Shown here: piece by piece, positions 27,031-36,928 of the stretch | How positions within the stretch are numbered: the stretch's first letter is position 1 | How the letters are laid out: each line of letters begins with the position of its first letter | Assembly: GCF_004916895.1 (NCBI RefSeq) | Contig: NZ_SNTZ01000005.1 | Span: 87,853-151,852 of the forward strand | Source of the DNA: Flagellimonas alvinocaridis | GTDB lineage: Bacteria; Bacteroidota; Bacteroidia; Flavobacteriales; Flavobacteriaceae | Reading direction: 5' to 3' | Length of the DNA stretch: 64,000 nucleotides | Translations under genes and position numbers: made by a program | The notes under the pieces: model-generated | Databases searched by the model: none | Told to the model about the DNA's origin: nothing | Seen by the model: only the letters and a program-made list of their open reading frames with translations

Positions 27031-30000
27031 TTGAAAAGAGGGGCAAAACCAATACTTAAACCATCCAGCTTTAAGTACATTTTTGTATTGATCTGTTTTT
27101 TGGCCGTCACTTCCCTGATGGGGCAGGAGGAGACCAATGAACAGGTTCAGGATTCTGTGCAGACAGGGGTAGACCTTGGTCGACTCATATTGGAGAATCC
27201 TGACAGCATTATTGCCAAATACACCTACGACCCCCAAACCGATCGCTACATCTACACAGAAAGTATTGGTGATTTCAATATCAATTATCCTGTTATCCTT
27301 ACCCCGGACCAGTATTATGAATTGGTTCGGAAAGAGCAGATGAGATCCTACTTCAAACAAAAGATTGATGCTTTTACCGGAAAAAAAGAGGGTAGTGAAG
27401 AGGCCCGAAAAAATTTGTTGCCCAACTTCTACGTGAACAGCAACTTTTTTGAATCTATTTTTGGAGGAAATACCATTGAGGTGATTCCCCAGGGATCCGT
27501 AGCCATGGATTTAGGGGTGTTGTGGCAAAAAAATGACAACCCGGCACTGTCGCCCCGTAACCGTACCAACTTATCTTTTGATTTTGACCAACGTATCAGT
27601 TTAAGTTTGTTGGGTAAGGTTGGGGAACGTCTTCAAGTAACCGCCAATTATGATACTGAGGCAACTTTTGACTTTCAGAATCTGGTAAAGTTGGATTACA
27701 CCCCAACTGAGGACGATATTCTTCGGAAAATTGAAATTGGTAATGTGAATATGCCTCTGAACAGTTCTTTGATCACAGGTGCACAGAGCCTTTTTGGGGT
27801 AAAGACCCAATTGCAATTTGGAAAGACAACAGTGACGGCGGTTTTCTCGGAACAACGCTCTCAGAACAATACCGTTGTAGCCCAAGGAGGAGGAACATTA
27901 AATGAGTTTGCGCTTACTGCCTTGGATTATGATGAGGACAAGCACTTTTTCTTGGCCCAATATTTTAGGGACAATTACGATAGGGCATTGCAAGATTACC
28001 CGTTTATCCGAAGCCAAGTCCAAATTACCCGATTGGAGGTATGGGTTACCAACCGGAACCAGCAGACGCTGAACGTTAGGAATGTGGTCGCCATTCAAGA
28101 TTTGGGAGAATCGGAATTAGGTAAAGATGGCAGGGAAAAAACACGGATAGGAATAGCTGGTGGTGACCCAGCAGGATTTTTCAATAATTTGGGGAATGAC
28201 GTGTATCCGCAAAACGGGGTCAATGATTTTGACCCTGCTTTAATTGGAAATGGAGGGGCCCTCACCCCATCCATACGTGACATTGCAACTGTGGAAGCTG
28301 GGTTCAATGTTCCGGGATATCAGGTTAACCAAGGATTTGACTACGCTATCTTGGAAAATGCCCGAAAATTGGAACAAGGAAGGGATTATCAGTTTAACTC
28401 GCAATTGGGATATATCTCCTTGAATCAACGTATAAGTAACGATGAGGTTTTAGGGGTGGCTTTTCAATACACCGTGAATGGTCAAGTCTATCAAGTAGGT
28501 GAATTTGCCAATGGTGGAGTGGATGCCACAACCGTTTCAGGAGGAGTGAATCCTATCATAGAAAATAATACTCTGATTCTAAAATTGTTGAAGAGCAACA
28601 TCACCAATGTAGAGGACCCCATTTGGGATTTGATGATGAAGAATATTTATTCTACCGGAGCTTTTCAATTGGATCAAGAGGATTTTAAGCTCAACATTCT
28701 CTATTCAGACCCTACACCTCGAAACTACATTACCCCAATTAATCCAAATATTGGCTGGCCGGAAGGGCTGGAAGATCGTATTTTGATCAATGTATTCAAT
28801 CTGGACCGATTAAATGTGTACAACGACATTCAACCTGGAGGGGATGGATTCTTTGACTACGTGCCAGGTATTACAGTTGACCCACAATCAGGACGCATCA
28901 TCTTTACCAAGGTAGAGCCTTTTGGAGAATATCTCTTTGATGAACTGGGTGGTGGTACATACGATGTTGACAATGACCAAGGGTATAACGACAATCAAAA
29001 ACGCTATGTGTTCCGTAACATGTATGCTAAGACCAAGGCAGCATCCTTGCAGGACGCGGAAAAGAACCGTTTTCAAATAAAGGGACGCTACAAATCGCAA
29101 GGGAACAATGGTATTCCCATTGGAGCTTTTAACGTGCCCAGAGGTTCGGTACGGGTAACGGCAGGTGGTCGTCAGCTTCAGGAAGGAATAGACTATACGG
29201 TAAATTATCAAGCAGGTACGGTTCAAATTTTGGACCCTAGTTTGGCAGCATCCAATACACCCATTAATATCTCTGTTGAAAACAATGCCGTTTTCGGACA
29301 GCAGACCCGAAGATTTGCCGGGGTGAACGTGGAGCATCAATTCAATGAAAATTTTGTGTTGGGCGGAACACTTCTCAACCTAAATGAACGACCGCTTACA
29401 CAAAAATCAAACTATGGGGTGGAACCCGTGAACAATACGATTTTTGGACTGAACGGAAATTTCAGTACAGAGATTCCGTTCTTGACCCGATTGGCCAATA
29501 AATTGCCCAATATAGATACCGATGTGCCCTCCAACCTGTCTTTGCGTGGTGAAATTGCCTTCTTGAAGCCCAATTCACCCAAGAATGCAGATTTCCAGGG
29601 AGAAACCACGACCTATTTGGATGATTTTGAAGGAGCACAGGCTTTGATAGACATTCGTTCCTCTTTGGGATGGACGCTTGCAAGTCCGCCAGTCGAATTC
29701 ATTCAGGACAGAACCGATATCGATGTGGGACATGAGCGTGCCAAGATGGCTTGGTATACGATAGATCCTATTTTTTACACCAATCAGAGACCGTCTGGGT
29801 TATCGGACAATGATATTTCCCTGAACTCTACTCGTAGGGTATTCATTGATGAAGTCTTTACCGAGACCGATATTGCCCAAGGGCAGACCCAGGTACAAAG
29901 TACCTTGGATATTGTGTACTATCCCAATCAAAAAGGACCGTACAATGCCAATCCAAGTTTTGAAACCGAACAACCAGAAGATAAGTGGGCGGGTATTATG

Positions 30001-33000
30001 CGTCCATTGAGCAGCACCAATTTTGAACAATCCAATGTGGAGTTTGTCCAGTTTTGGGTGTTGGACCCTTATGTGGATGGCGAAACAGTTGGGTCCAATT
30101 CCGGGGAACTCGTACTGAACTTGGGGAATATTTCGGAAGACATTCTCCGTGACGGCCGTAAACAATACGAGAATGGATTGCCTGCCAGCACCAATAACGA
30201 AGTGCCTAGACCTACTATTTGGGGGCAAGTGCCATCTACTCAATCTTTGGTGTATGCTTTTGATGCCGATGAGGGAAACCGAACCGCCCAGGATGTTGGT
30301 CTGGATGGTTTGGACGATGCTGCCGAACAGGCAATCTACAATGGTCCAGCCGAAGATCCTGCCTTGGACAACTATCAATATTATTTAAACCGCGATGGAA
30401 GTATATTGGAGCGCTATCTTGATTTCAACAATACGCAAGGGAACTCTCCAGTAGCTGTGACCAATACCAATAGAGGGTCTACCACCTTGCCCGATGTGGA
30501 GGATATTGATCGCGATTTGACCATGAATACGGTAAACAGTTATTATGAGTACCGAATCCAAATCAAGCCTAACACCACCATCAATGATAAATATGTTACG
30601 GATATCAGGGAAGGACAGACCCCAACGCTACCCAATGGGACCCAATTGAACCGTAGGTGGATACAATATAAAATTCCATTGAGTGATTTTACCGATGCGG
30701 TGGGAGGCATCACCGATTTTAGATCCATCAGTTTTATGCGGATGTATCTTACAGGCTTTTCAGACGATGTGGTCATGCGTTTTGCTACCTTGGACTTGGT
30801 CCGTGGCGATTGGCGTACCTATACCCGTTCCTTGCAACCTGAAGAAGTGGACAACGACCCATCCGATGACGGTACCGTAACCGACGTGAACACGGTCAAT
30901 ATAGAAGAAAACTTTGGTCGTCAACCTATTCCTTATGTATTGCCTCCAGGAGTGGTTAGAGAGCAGTTGAACAACAACAACACCATTATCCGCCAAAATG
31001 AGCAATCCTTATCCTTTGTTGTGGAGAATTTGGAATCTGAGGATTCCCGAGGCGTCTTTAAAAATGTAAATGTGGATGTACGCCAGTATGAACGTATAAA
31101 AATGTTCATGCACGCCGAGAAGATCATGAACGGGGATTATTCGGATAGTGATACCCCATTGGTAGGTTTTCTTCGGATTGGAACCGATTTTTCAGAAAAC
31201 TTTTATCAGGTGGAACTCCCGTTGCAGTTTACACCTTTTAATGTAACCTCTGCTGAAGAGATTTGGCCCGATGTAAACCAAATAGACATCGCTCTGGACG
31301 ATTTGAACAAGGTGAAATCAAAAGGGATAGCGGAACAGACCTTGGACCAAATCAATTATTATGAGATTGTGGATGGCGAAGCCATTCCGGTGGATGAGTT
31401 TGCGCCACGTACGTTGGGCAGGGTGCGGATTGGTATTCGCGGTAACCCATCTTTAGGAAGTATCCGAGGGATGATGGTAGGTATAAAGAATATTGACGAC
31501 CTTCCAGCAAGGGGCGAGGTATGGTTCAATGAACTGCGTCTTGTTGGTTTGGACAATAAAGGGGGATGGGCCGCCATTGTGGCCATGGACGCCAATATGG
31601 CCGATTTTGCCAATATTTCCGTGACCGGGAGCAAGAGTACCTCCGGTTTTGGGTCCATAGACCAAATGCCCAATGAACGTTCCAGGGAAGATGCGGTTTC
31701 CTATGACATGGTCACCAATGTAAATGCCGGACAACTGTTGCCCAAAAAGTGGAACCTTCAAATCCCGTTCAATTATGGGATTTCAGAAACCTTGATTACC
31801 CCTGAGTTTGATCCCGTTTATGACGATTTAAAATTGGATGACCGTATCTCAGCGGCAGCTACGCCAGAGGATGCAGAGACCATACAGGAACAGGCAGAAG
31901 ATTATACCAAGCGAACCAGTTTCAACTTGATCGGGGTTAGAAAAAATAGGGGAGAAGAAGCCGAAGAGAACTTTTTCGATATAGAAAACTTTACATTCAA
32001 TTATTCCTATAACGAGACCAGCCACCGGGATTTTGAGATAGCCGATCTAAAAGATCAGAACGTGAACACCGGCTTTGTGTATAATCACAATTTTAAACCG
32101 GCTCCCGTTGCACCATTTGCCAAGAAGGATTCCCTGTTCACGGGAAGATATTGGAAATGGCTCAAGGATTTAAACCTGAATGTACTGCCCACCAGTATGT
32201 CTGTAAATGCCAATATCAACCGTGCATTTAACCAACAAAGGTTTAGGGATGTATTGGAACCTGGCGTGGATGCGTTGGAACTTCCCCTTTTGCAACAAAG
32301 AAACTATCTGTTCAATTGGCAGTATGCGCTTAACTATAGCATCACCAAGTCTTTACGGTTGAATTTAACGGCTTCCAATAACAATATTGTTCGGAACTAT
32401 TTCAATGTGGATGATGATGCCGACTCTGGAATCAACGAAGCGTTGGATTTGTGGGATGGCTTTTTCGACATTGGGGAGCCCAATCGACATGCCCAGCAGA
32501 TGCAGCTGAATTATGAATTGCCATTTAGTAAGTTCCCATTCTTGGATTTTATCAACGCCCAATACACCTACACCAGTAATTTTGATTGGCAACGGGGAGG
32601 GGATGCACTCAATGAGGTGGCCGGTCAGGATATCAACACTGTACAGAATGCCAGTACCCATAACCTAACAGGTAATCTCACCATGCAACGTTTCTACGAT
32701 TTCTTGGGGTTGAAGAAACGTAGTGGCAAGGTGACTGCATCCCAAGCTGCTGTGCGCAGGGACAAGGCGGGCAATCCTGCCAACGACTCTGACGGGGATA
32801 CACCAAAGAAAACAAGCAAAGGCTTCAATACTATGGTCGATATTCTAACCATGGTGAAGCGCATCAATATTAATTACACCGAGAACAGGGGTAAAGTATT
32901 GCCTGGATATACCCAAAGTATTGGTTTTATAGGCACAGCTAGACCTTCCATTGGATTTGTGTTTGGTAGTCAGGCTGATGTGCGTTTTGAAGCGGCTCGA

Positions 33001-34188
33001 AAAGGTTGGTTAACCACCTTTCAAGAGTTCAATTCCCAGTTCATGCAGAACTCCACCAAGCAATTGAACATTACCGCAACGGCCCAGCCCACACAGGATT
33101 TGACCATTGATATTACTGCGGACAGACAGATTTCAAATAGCTATCAAGAAACCTTTAGGATAAATGAACTTGGAGGAGGGCAGTTTGAATATGAAACCCT
33201 ATTGGGCAATAATTACGGAAACTTCAGTATTTCTACCGTAATGATCGGTACGATATTCAGCAAGAGCGATGAGTTTGATTCCGAAACTTTTGAACAGTTC
33301 AAACAGAATAGGATCACCATAGCCAATCGGTTGGTTTCAGATCGTGGCCAAACCCCGGGAACTTTGGATGATGACGGCTTCCCAGAGCGTTATGGCAAGA
33401 CACAACAAGAAGTATTGCTCCCGGCTTTCTTTGCGGCATATACAGGACAGGATGTAAACCGGGTAAATTTGGATGCATTCCGACAGATACCCATTCCCAA
33501 CTGGAACATCAAGTATACGGGATTGATGAAGAACCGTTGGTTTAGGAAGAAGTTCAAGCGTTTTTCTTTGAGTCATGGGTACCGTGCGGCCTATAGTATC
33601 AATTCCTTCCAGACCAATTTAACGCGGGAACAATTGATTAACGACGGTATGGACCCCATAGATACGGAGACAGGGGATTTTCTGCCGGAAAACATCATCA
33701 ACAATGTGGTTTTGACGGATCAGTTCAACCCTCTGATGCGTGTGGATTTTGAAATGCAGAATTCCTTTAGCTTTTTGGCTGAGGTACGTACAGATAGGAC
33801 TCTTTCATTGAGTTTTGACAATAATCTGCTCACGGAGATCAATGGTAAGGAATATACTTTGGGATTGGGATATCGTTTTAAAGACGTACAAATGGTAACC
33901 AATATTGGTGGTGAACGTACCCGACTCAAAGGAGATCTAAACCTTAAGGCTGATTTATCCCTTAGGGATAATTTGACCATCATCCGTAATTTGGATATCG
34001 ATAACAACCAGATTACTTCGGGTCAAAATCTGATGTCTATTAAGTTCACGGCGGATTATGCCTTGAGCAAGAACTTCAATGCACTTTTCTTCTACGACCA
34101 TTCCTTCTCAAAATTTGCGGTTTCAACGGCTTTCCCACAAACCACGATCAATACAGGATTTACACTGCGCTATAACTTTGGCAACTAG
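27031..34188 (+). CDS. sprA: Type IX secretion translocon SprA (Sov)
   Basis: The giant outer-membrane beta-barrel through which type IX secretion cargo crosses the outer membrane; the F. johnsoniae homologue forms a 36-strand barrel. The 2385-residue length fits the family. It has a signal peptide (YIFVLICFLAVTSLMGQ), SprA_N-type repeated domains with GRDYQFNSQLGYISLNQRI and DYTVNYQAGTVQILDPSLAA segments, and a C-terminal end in aromatic beta-strand (TGFTLRYNFGN). Translation appears to start at a TTG (27031), since no ATG precedes the signal peptide. The order ruvA-sprA-gcvH is conserved in flavobacteria. Confidence 0.96.
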   Translation: MKRGAKPILKPSSFKYIFVLICFLAVTSLMGQEETNEQVQDSVQTGVDLGRLILENPDSIIAKYTYDPQTDRYIYTESIGDFNINYPVILTPDQYYELVRKEQMRSYFKQKIDAFTGKKEGSEEARKNLLPNFYVNSNFFESIFGGNTIEVIPQGSVAMDLGVLWQKNDNPALSPRNRTNLSFDFDQRISLSLLGKVGERLQVTANYDTEATFDFQNLVKLDYTPTEDDILRKIEIGNVNMPLNSSLITGAQSLFGVKTQLQFGKTTVTAVFSEQRSQNNTVVAQGGGTLNEFALTALDYDEDKHFFLAQYFRDNYDRALQDYPFIRSQVQITRLEVWVTNRNQQTLNVRNVVAIQDLGESELGKDGREKTRIGIAGGDPAGFFNNLGNDVYPQNGVNDFDPALIGNGGALTPSIRDIATVEAGFNVPGYQVNQGFDYAILENARKLEQGRDYQFNSQLGYISLNQRISNDEVLGVAFQYTVNGQVYQVGEFANGGVDATTVSGGVNPIIENNTLILKLLKSNITNVEDPIWDLMMKNIYSTGAFQLDQEDFKLNILYSDPTPRNYITPINPNIGWPEGLEDRILINVFNLDRLNVYNDIQPGGDGFFDYVPGITVDPQSGRIIFTKVEPFGEYLFDELGGGTYDVDNDQGYNDNQKRYVFRNMYAKTKAASLQDAEKNRFQIKGRYKSQGNNGIPIGAFNVPRGSVRVTAGGRQLQEGIDYTVNYQAGTVQILDPSLAASNTPINISVENNAVFGQQTRRFAGVNVEHQFNENFVLGGTLLNLNERPLTQKSNYGVEPVNNTIFGLNGNFSTEIPFLTRLANKLPNIDTDVPSNLSLRGEIAFLKPNSPKNADFQGETTTYLDDFEGAQALIDIRSSLGWTLASPPVEFIQDRTDIDVGHERAKMAWYTIDPIFYTNQRPSGLSDNDISLNSTRRVFIDEVFTETDIAQGQTQVQSTLDIVYYPNQKGPYNANPSFETEQPEDKWAGIMRPLSSTNFEQSNVEFVQFWVLDPYVDGETVGSNSGELVLNLGNISEDILRDGRKQYENGLPASTNNEVPRPTIWGQVPSTQSLVYAFDADEGNRTAQDVGLDGLDDAAEQAIYNGPAEDPALDNYQYYLNRDGSILERYLDFNNTQGNSPVAVTNTNRGSTTLPDVEDIDRDLTMNTVNSYYEYRIQIKPNTTINDKYVTDIREGQTPTLPNGTQLNRRWIQYKIPLSDFTDAVGGITDFRSISFMRMYLTGFSDDVVMRFATLDLVRGDWRTYTRSLQPEEVDNDPSDDGTVTDVNTVNIEENFGRQPIPYVLPPGVVREQLNNNNTIIRQNEQSLSFVVENLESEDSRGVFKNVNVDVRQYERIKMFMHAEKIMNGDYSDSDTPLVGFLRIGTDFSENFYQVELPLQFTPFNVTSAEEIWPDVNQIDIALDDLNKVKSKGIAEQTLDQINYYEIVDGEAIPVDEFAPRTLGRVRIGIRGNPSLGSIRGMMVGIKNIDDLPARGEVWFNELRLVGLDNKGGWAAIVAMDANMADFANISVTGSKSTSGFGSIDQMPNERSREDAVSYDMVTNVNAGQLLPKKWNLQIPFNYGISETLITPEFDPVYDDLKLDDRISAAATPEDAETIQEQAEDYTKRTSFNLIGVRKNRGEEAEENFFDIENFTFNYSYNETSHRDFEIADLKDQNVNTGFVYNHNFKPAPVAPFAKKDSLFTGRYWKWLKDLNLNVLPTSMSVNANINRAFNQQRFRDVLEPGVDALELPLLQQRNYLFNWQYALNYSITKSLRLNLTASNNNIVRNYFNVDDDADSGINEALDLWDGFFDIGEPNRHAQQMQLNYELPFSKFPFLDFINAQYTYTSNFDWQRGGDALNEVAGQDINTVQNASTHNLTGNLTMQRFYDFLGLKKRSGKVTASQAAVRRDKAGNPANDSDGDTPKKTSKGFNTMVDILTMVKRININYTENRGKVLPGYTQSIGFIGTARPSIGFVFGSQADVRFEAARKGWLTTFQEFNSQFMQNSTKQLNITATAQPTQDLTIDITADRQISNSYQETFRINELGGGQFEYETLLGNNYGNFSISTVMIGTIFSKSDEFDSETFEQFKQNRITIANRLVSDRGQTPGTLDDDGFPERYGKTQQEVLLPAFFAAYTGQDVNRVNLDAFRQIPIPNWNIKYTGLMKNRWFRKKFKRFSLSHGYRAAYSINSFQTNLTREQLINDGMDPIDTETGDFLPENIINNVVLTDQFNPLMRVDFEMQNSFSFLAEVRTDRTLSLSFDNNLLTEINGKEYTLGLGYRFKDVQMVTNIGGERTRLKGDLNLKADLSLRDNLTIIRNLDIDNNQITSGQNLMSIKFTADYALSKNFNALFFYDHSFSKFAVSTAFPQTTINTGFTLRYNFGN

Positions 34189-34233
34189 GATTGGTGGGAA
34201 TGGCTAAATTCTTGAATTTTGTTGCAAGGATTG

Positions 34234-34265
34234 TTTGAAAACCTATTTACAATCTGTTACATTTG
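34234..34265 (+). promoter_or_regulatory. Promoter of gcvH
   Basis: TTTG (34234-34237), 20-nt spacer, TACATTTG (34258-34265): a full match to the Bacteroidota consensus. Transcription should start near 34270, about 25 nt before the gcvH ATG. This argues against the longer open frame starting at 34235, which would overlap the promoter. Confidence 0.75.
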
Positions 34266-34294
34266 TCCATCGACTAATTCAAACATATAATACG

Positions 34295-34675
34295 ATGAAC
34301 ATACCTTCAGAACTAAAGTATACCAAAGATCACGAATGGGTCAAAATAGATGGCGACATTGCAACCGTTGGGATTACGGATTTTGCCCAAAGTGAGTTGG
34401 GGGATATAGTGTATGTTGAAGTGGAGACCCTGGATGAGACCTTGGATAAGGATGAGGTTTTTGGCTCGGTTGAAGCGGTAAAAACTGTTTCGGACCTTTT
34501 CTTGCCGTTAAGTGGTGAAATTATTGAGTTTAATGAAGCTTTGGAAGATGAACCGGAAAAAGTAAACTCCGATCCATACGGGGAAGGATGGATGATCAAA
34601 ATAAAGATTAGCGATGCCTCTGAGACAGATGCCCTCATGAGTGCTGATGATTACAAGGCATTGGTGGGTGCTTAA
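34295..34675 (+). CDS. gcvH: Glycine cleavage system H protein
   Basis: Lipoyl carrier of the glycine cleavage complex, shuttling the aminomethyl group between P, T and L proteins. The 126 residues start [19 protein letters not shown], with the lipoylated Lys in [20 protein letters not shown]. The start at 34295 is set by family alignment and by the promoter at 34234-34265. No gcvP or gcvT is adjacent, as is common in this phylum. It overlaps the next gene by 8 nt. Confidence 0.95.
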   Translation: MNIPSELKYTKDHEWVKIDGDIATVGITDFAQSELGDIVYVEVETLDETLDKDEVFGSVEAVKTVSDLFLPLSGEIIEFNEALEDEPEKVNSDPYGEGWMIKIKISDASETDALMSADDYKALVGA

Positions 34676-35075
34676 AAAGAATACCTATACCATACTGTTC
34701 ATAAGCTGGGTACTGATTATAACCGTACTCAGCTTATTTTCGTTTTCAGAAGTGGATTTGGATACCGGAAAGCTGAACATTCCGTATGCAGATAAGATAA
34801 CGCACTTTATTTTTTACTTGGTTTTTGGAATATTGGGATGTTTTTTTGTTAGGGAGAGGACAAAGGGCCAAGCTGAATTGACGAAGACAAGTTGGTTTAT
34901 GTTGGTTGGGGCAATAGTATATGGCATATTTATTGAGGCATTACAATATACAATGACCACTGATAGAATGGCCGAATTTGGTGATGTTTTGGCAAATACT
35001 TTTGGGGCTTTTGTAGGAATTGGCCTAGTTAGATGGTATTTTTCCAAGAAAAGGCCGTTAAAATGGAAATTTTAA
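34668..35075 (+). CDS. VanZ-family membrane protein
   Basis: About 135 residues with four hydrophobic helices ([74 protein letters not shown]). The conserved VanZ features are [10 protein letters not shown] and the EALQY...[12 protein letters not shown] pattern. VanZ was named for low-level teicoplanin resistance, but the role of this widespread housekeeping version is unknown. The start is probably the GTG at 34668 overlapping the gcvH stop, which suggests translational coupling; an ATG at 34641 deeper in gcvH is the alternative. Confidence 0.82.
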   Translation: MLKKNTYTILFISWVLIITVLSLFSFSEVDLDTGKLNIPYADKITHFIFYLVFGILGCFFVRERTKGQAELTKTSWFMLVGAIVYGIFIEALQYTMTTDRMAEFGDVLANTFGAFVGIGLVRWYFSKKRPLKWKF

Positions 35076-35107
35076 TTGTTTATTTAACCAATTAATAATT
35101 AAATTAG
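35076..35107 (+). promoter_or_regulatory. Candidate promoter of tonB
   Basis: TTG (35076-35078), 21-nt spacer, TAAATTAG (35100-35107), one mismatch from TAnnTTTG. It is placed correctly in the 52-nt gap before tonB. Confidence 0.45.
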
Positions 35108-35127
35108 CAAACACTAAAATCAAAAAG

Positions 35128-35832
35128 ATGGAACTAAAAAAGAATCCAAAAGCCGACGTAGGAAGAAACAGCTCACTCTATTTTGTAGTAGGGTTGGCCG
35201 CTGTTTTGGGGTTGGTTTATGGCGCCATGGAGTGGAAAAAATATGACAAGACCAACGATTATGACATTTCAATGAACATTGAAGATCAGTTGGATGAGGA
35301 AGTTCCGATGACTGAACAGATTAAAACACCACCGCCACCGCCGCCACCTGCCGCACCAGAGGTGATTGAGGTTGTTGAAGATGAGGAGGAAGTGGAAGAA
35401 ACTGTTATTGAGTCCACTGAAACCAGTCAGGAAGAAGAAGTTGTTGAAATTGAAGAAGTTGAGGTTGAAGAGGTTGAAGAAGATATTTCGGTTCCATTTG
35501 CCGTAATTGAAGATGTGCCCGTTTTTCCAGGTTGTGAGAACGCTGGTGATAAAAAAGCCTGTTTTCAGGAAATGATGCAAAAACATATCCGTAAAAACTT
35601 CCGTTATCCAGAAATTGCCCAGGAAATGGGTGTTCAAGGTAGGGTGAATGTTATTTTCGTAATCCAAAAAGACGGAAGCATTGGTAACATTAGAATGCGT
35701 GGACCGGATAAAAACTTGGAAGCTGAAGCATTGCGTATTATTGAAAAACTGCCAAAGATGACCCCTGGAAAACAAAGAGGTAGGGCGGTAAAAGTTCCAT
35801 TTAGTATTCCAATTACCTTTAAGCTACAGTAA
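35128..35832 (+). CDS. tonB: Energy transducer TonB
   Basis: Couples the proton-motive force, through ExbBD, to TonB-dependent outer-membrane receptors. The 234 residues comprise a short cytoplasmic N-terminus, one membrane helix (SSLYFVVGLAAVLGLVYGAM), a Pro stretch (KTPPPPPPPAAPEV) and a long Glu/Val-rich periplasmic spacer. The C-terminal TonB domain has RYPEIAQEMGVQGRVNVIFV and LPKMTPGKQRGRAVKVPFSI. The N-terminal helix plus 'NPKADVGRNSSLYF' is the flavobacterial form. exbBD are not in this window. Confidence 0.94.
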   Translation: MELKKNPKADVGRNSSLYFVVGLAAVLGLVYGAMEWKKYDKTNDYDISMNIEDQLDEEVPMTEQIKTPPPPPPPAAPEVIEVVEDEEEVEETVIESTETSQEEEVVEIEEVEVEEVEEDISVPFAVIEDVPVFPGCENAGDKKACFQEMMQKHIRKNFRYPEIAQEMGVQGRVNVIFVIQKDGSIGNIRMRGPDKNLEAEALRIIEKLPKMTPGKQRGRAVKVPFSIPITFKLQ

Positions 35833-35843
35833 AATATACATAG

Positions 35844-35900
35844 TTCCTACTGAGGTAGGAATAGAAAAAGCCCTGATGGTAAAACGTCAGGGCTTTTTTT
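35844..35900 (+). terminator. Tandem hairpins ending in a terminator after tonB
   Basis: First hairpin: TTCCTAC (35844-35850), TGAG loop, GTAGGAA (35855-35861). Second: GCCCTGA (35870-35876) with TCAGGGC (35887-35893) around a 10-nt loop, followed by TTTTTTT. The second is a clear intrinsic terminator; the first has no T-tract of its own. Confidence 0.85.
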
Positions 35901-35973
35901 CTTTGTAAAGACCAAAAACTTGTTCTGAAAAAATGTATCCACTGGCCAAAAGAAGATAAAGGCCATCAATAGG

Positions 35974-36004
35974 TTGGAAAAGAACACATCTCACGTTATC
36001 TTTG
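35974..36004 (+). promoter_or_regulatory. Promoter of the ctaB-cox assembly cluster
   Basis: TTG (35974-35976), 20-nt spacer, TATCTTTG (35997-36004), exact to consensus. The start of transcription is expected about 10 nt before the ctaB ATG, so the leader is very short. Confidence 0.7.
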
Positions 36005-36017
36005 CCAGCCAATTTAG

Positions 36018-36923
36018 ATGTGGATGAAATCTGCTGTAGGTTCCGTAAAAAATACTTCGCTTTCCGTGATTTTTTCTGATTTTAAAGAAATCACCAAGGC
36101 CAAACTGGCGATAAGCGTGGTTTTTTCATCCATTGCAGGATATTTTTTGGGTGCCTACGAAGTAGAGATTACTTCCATTTTGCTACTGACTTTTGGTGGA
36201 TATTGCATGGTAGGGGCTTCCAACGCCTATAACCAAATCATTGAAAAAGATTTGGACGCCTTAATGAACCGCACCAAAAATCGTCCCATACCCTCAGGAC
36301 GGATGTCGGTAAAAAACGCCTTGGCCACGGCCATAACATTAACGGTTCTGGGTGTAGTGGCCTTGTTTGCCCTCAGTCCAAAAACTGCTATGTTCGGTGC
36401 CATTTCAATTTTCTTGTACACCAGTGTCTACACACCGCTAAAAACCAAAACACCCTTATCGGTTTTTGTTGGGGCTTTTCCGGGAGCCATCCCTTTTATG
36501 CTAGGGTGGGTTGCTGCCACGGATGACTTTGGGATAGAGCCGGGAACGTTGTTCATGATACAGTTTTTCTGGCAATTTCCACATTTCTGGGCGTTGGGTT
36601 GGATGTTGGATGAAGACTACAAAAAAGCTGGATTTAAAATGCTGCCCACAGGAAAGAAGGATAAGGGTACTGCATTGCAGATAATATTGTACACAATTTG
36701 GATGATTGTCATATCCATTGTGCCCGTTTTTGGATTTACAGGGAGGTTAACTCTTTCCATTCCCGCTGCGGTAATCGTTTTGATGGCGGGATTGGTCATG
36801 CTATTTTTTGCCTTTAAGCTTTACGATAAACGGGACAATCCCACGGCAAGGAAGTTGATGCTGGCAAGCGTTACCTATATATCATTGATTCAAGTTGTAT
36901 ACGTAATTGATAAGTTTATTTAA
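36018..36923 (+). CDS. ctaB: Protoheme IX farnesyltransferase (heme O synthase)
   Basis: Membrane prenyltransferase that converts heme B to heme O, the first step toward the heme A of aa3 oxidases. The 301 residues have about nine helices. The first Asp-rich site is NAYNQIIEKDLDALMNRTKN with RPIPSGRMS, and the second is in LDEDYKKAGFKMLP. An in-frame ATG two codons later (36024) is an equally possible start. It is followed after 5 nt by a subunit III gene. Heme A synthase (ctaA) is not in the window. Confidence 0.95.
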   Translation: MWMKSAVGSVKNTSLSVIFSDFKEITKAKLAISVVFSSIAGYFLGAYEVEITSILLLTFGGYCMVGASNAYNQIIEKDLDALMNRTKNRPIPSGRMSVKNALATAITLTVLGVVALFALSPKTAMFGAISIFLYTSVYTPLKTKTPLSVFVGAFPGAIPFMLGWVAATDDFGIEPGTLFMIQFFWQFPHFWALGWMLDEDYKKAGFKMLPTGKKDKGTALQIILYTIWMIVISIVPVFGFTGRLTLSIPAAVIVLMAGLVMLFFAFKLYDKRDNPTARKLMLASVTYISLIQVVYVIDKFI

Positions 36924-36928
36924 AGAAG

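Noticed and set aside
34235..34294. A longer N-terminus for GcvH
   Set aside because: The extra 20 residues overlap a full-consensus promoter and do not fit the H-protein family, which begins [10 protein letters not shown].
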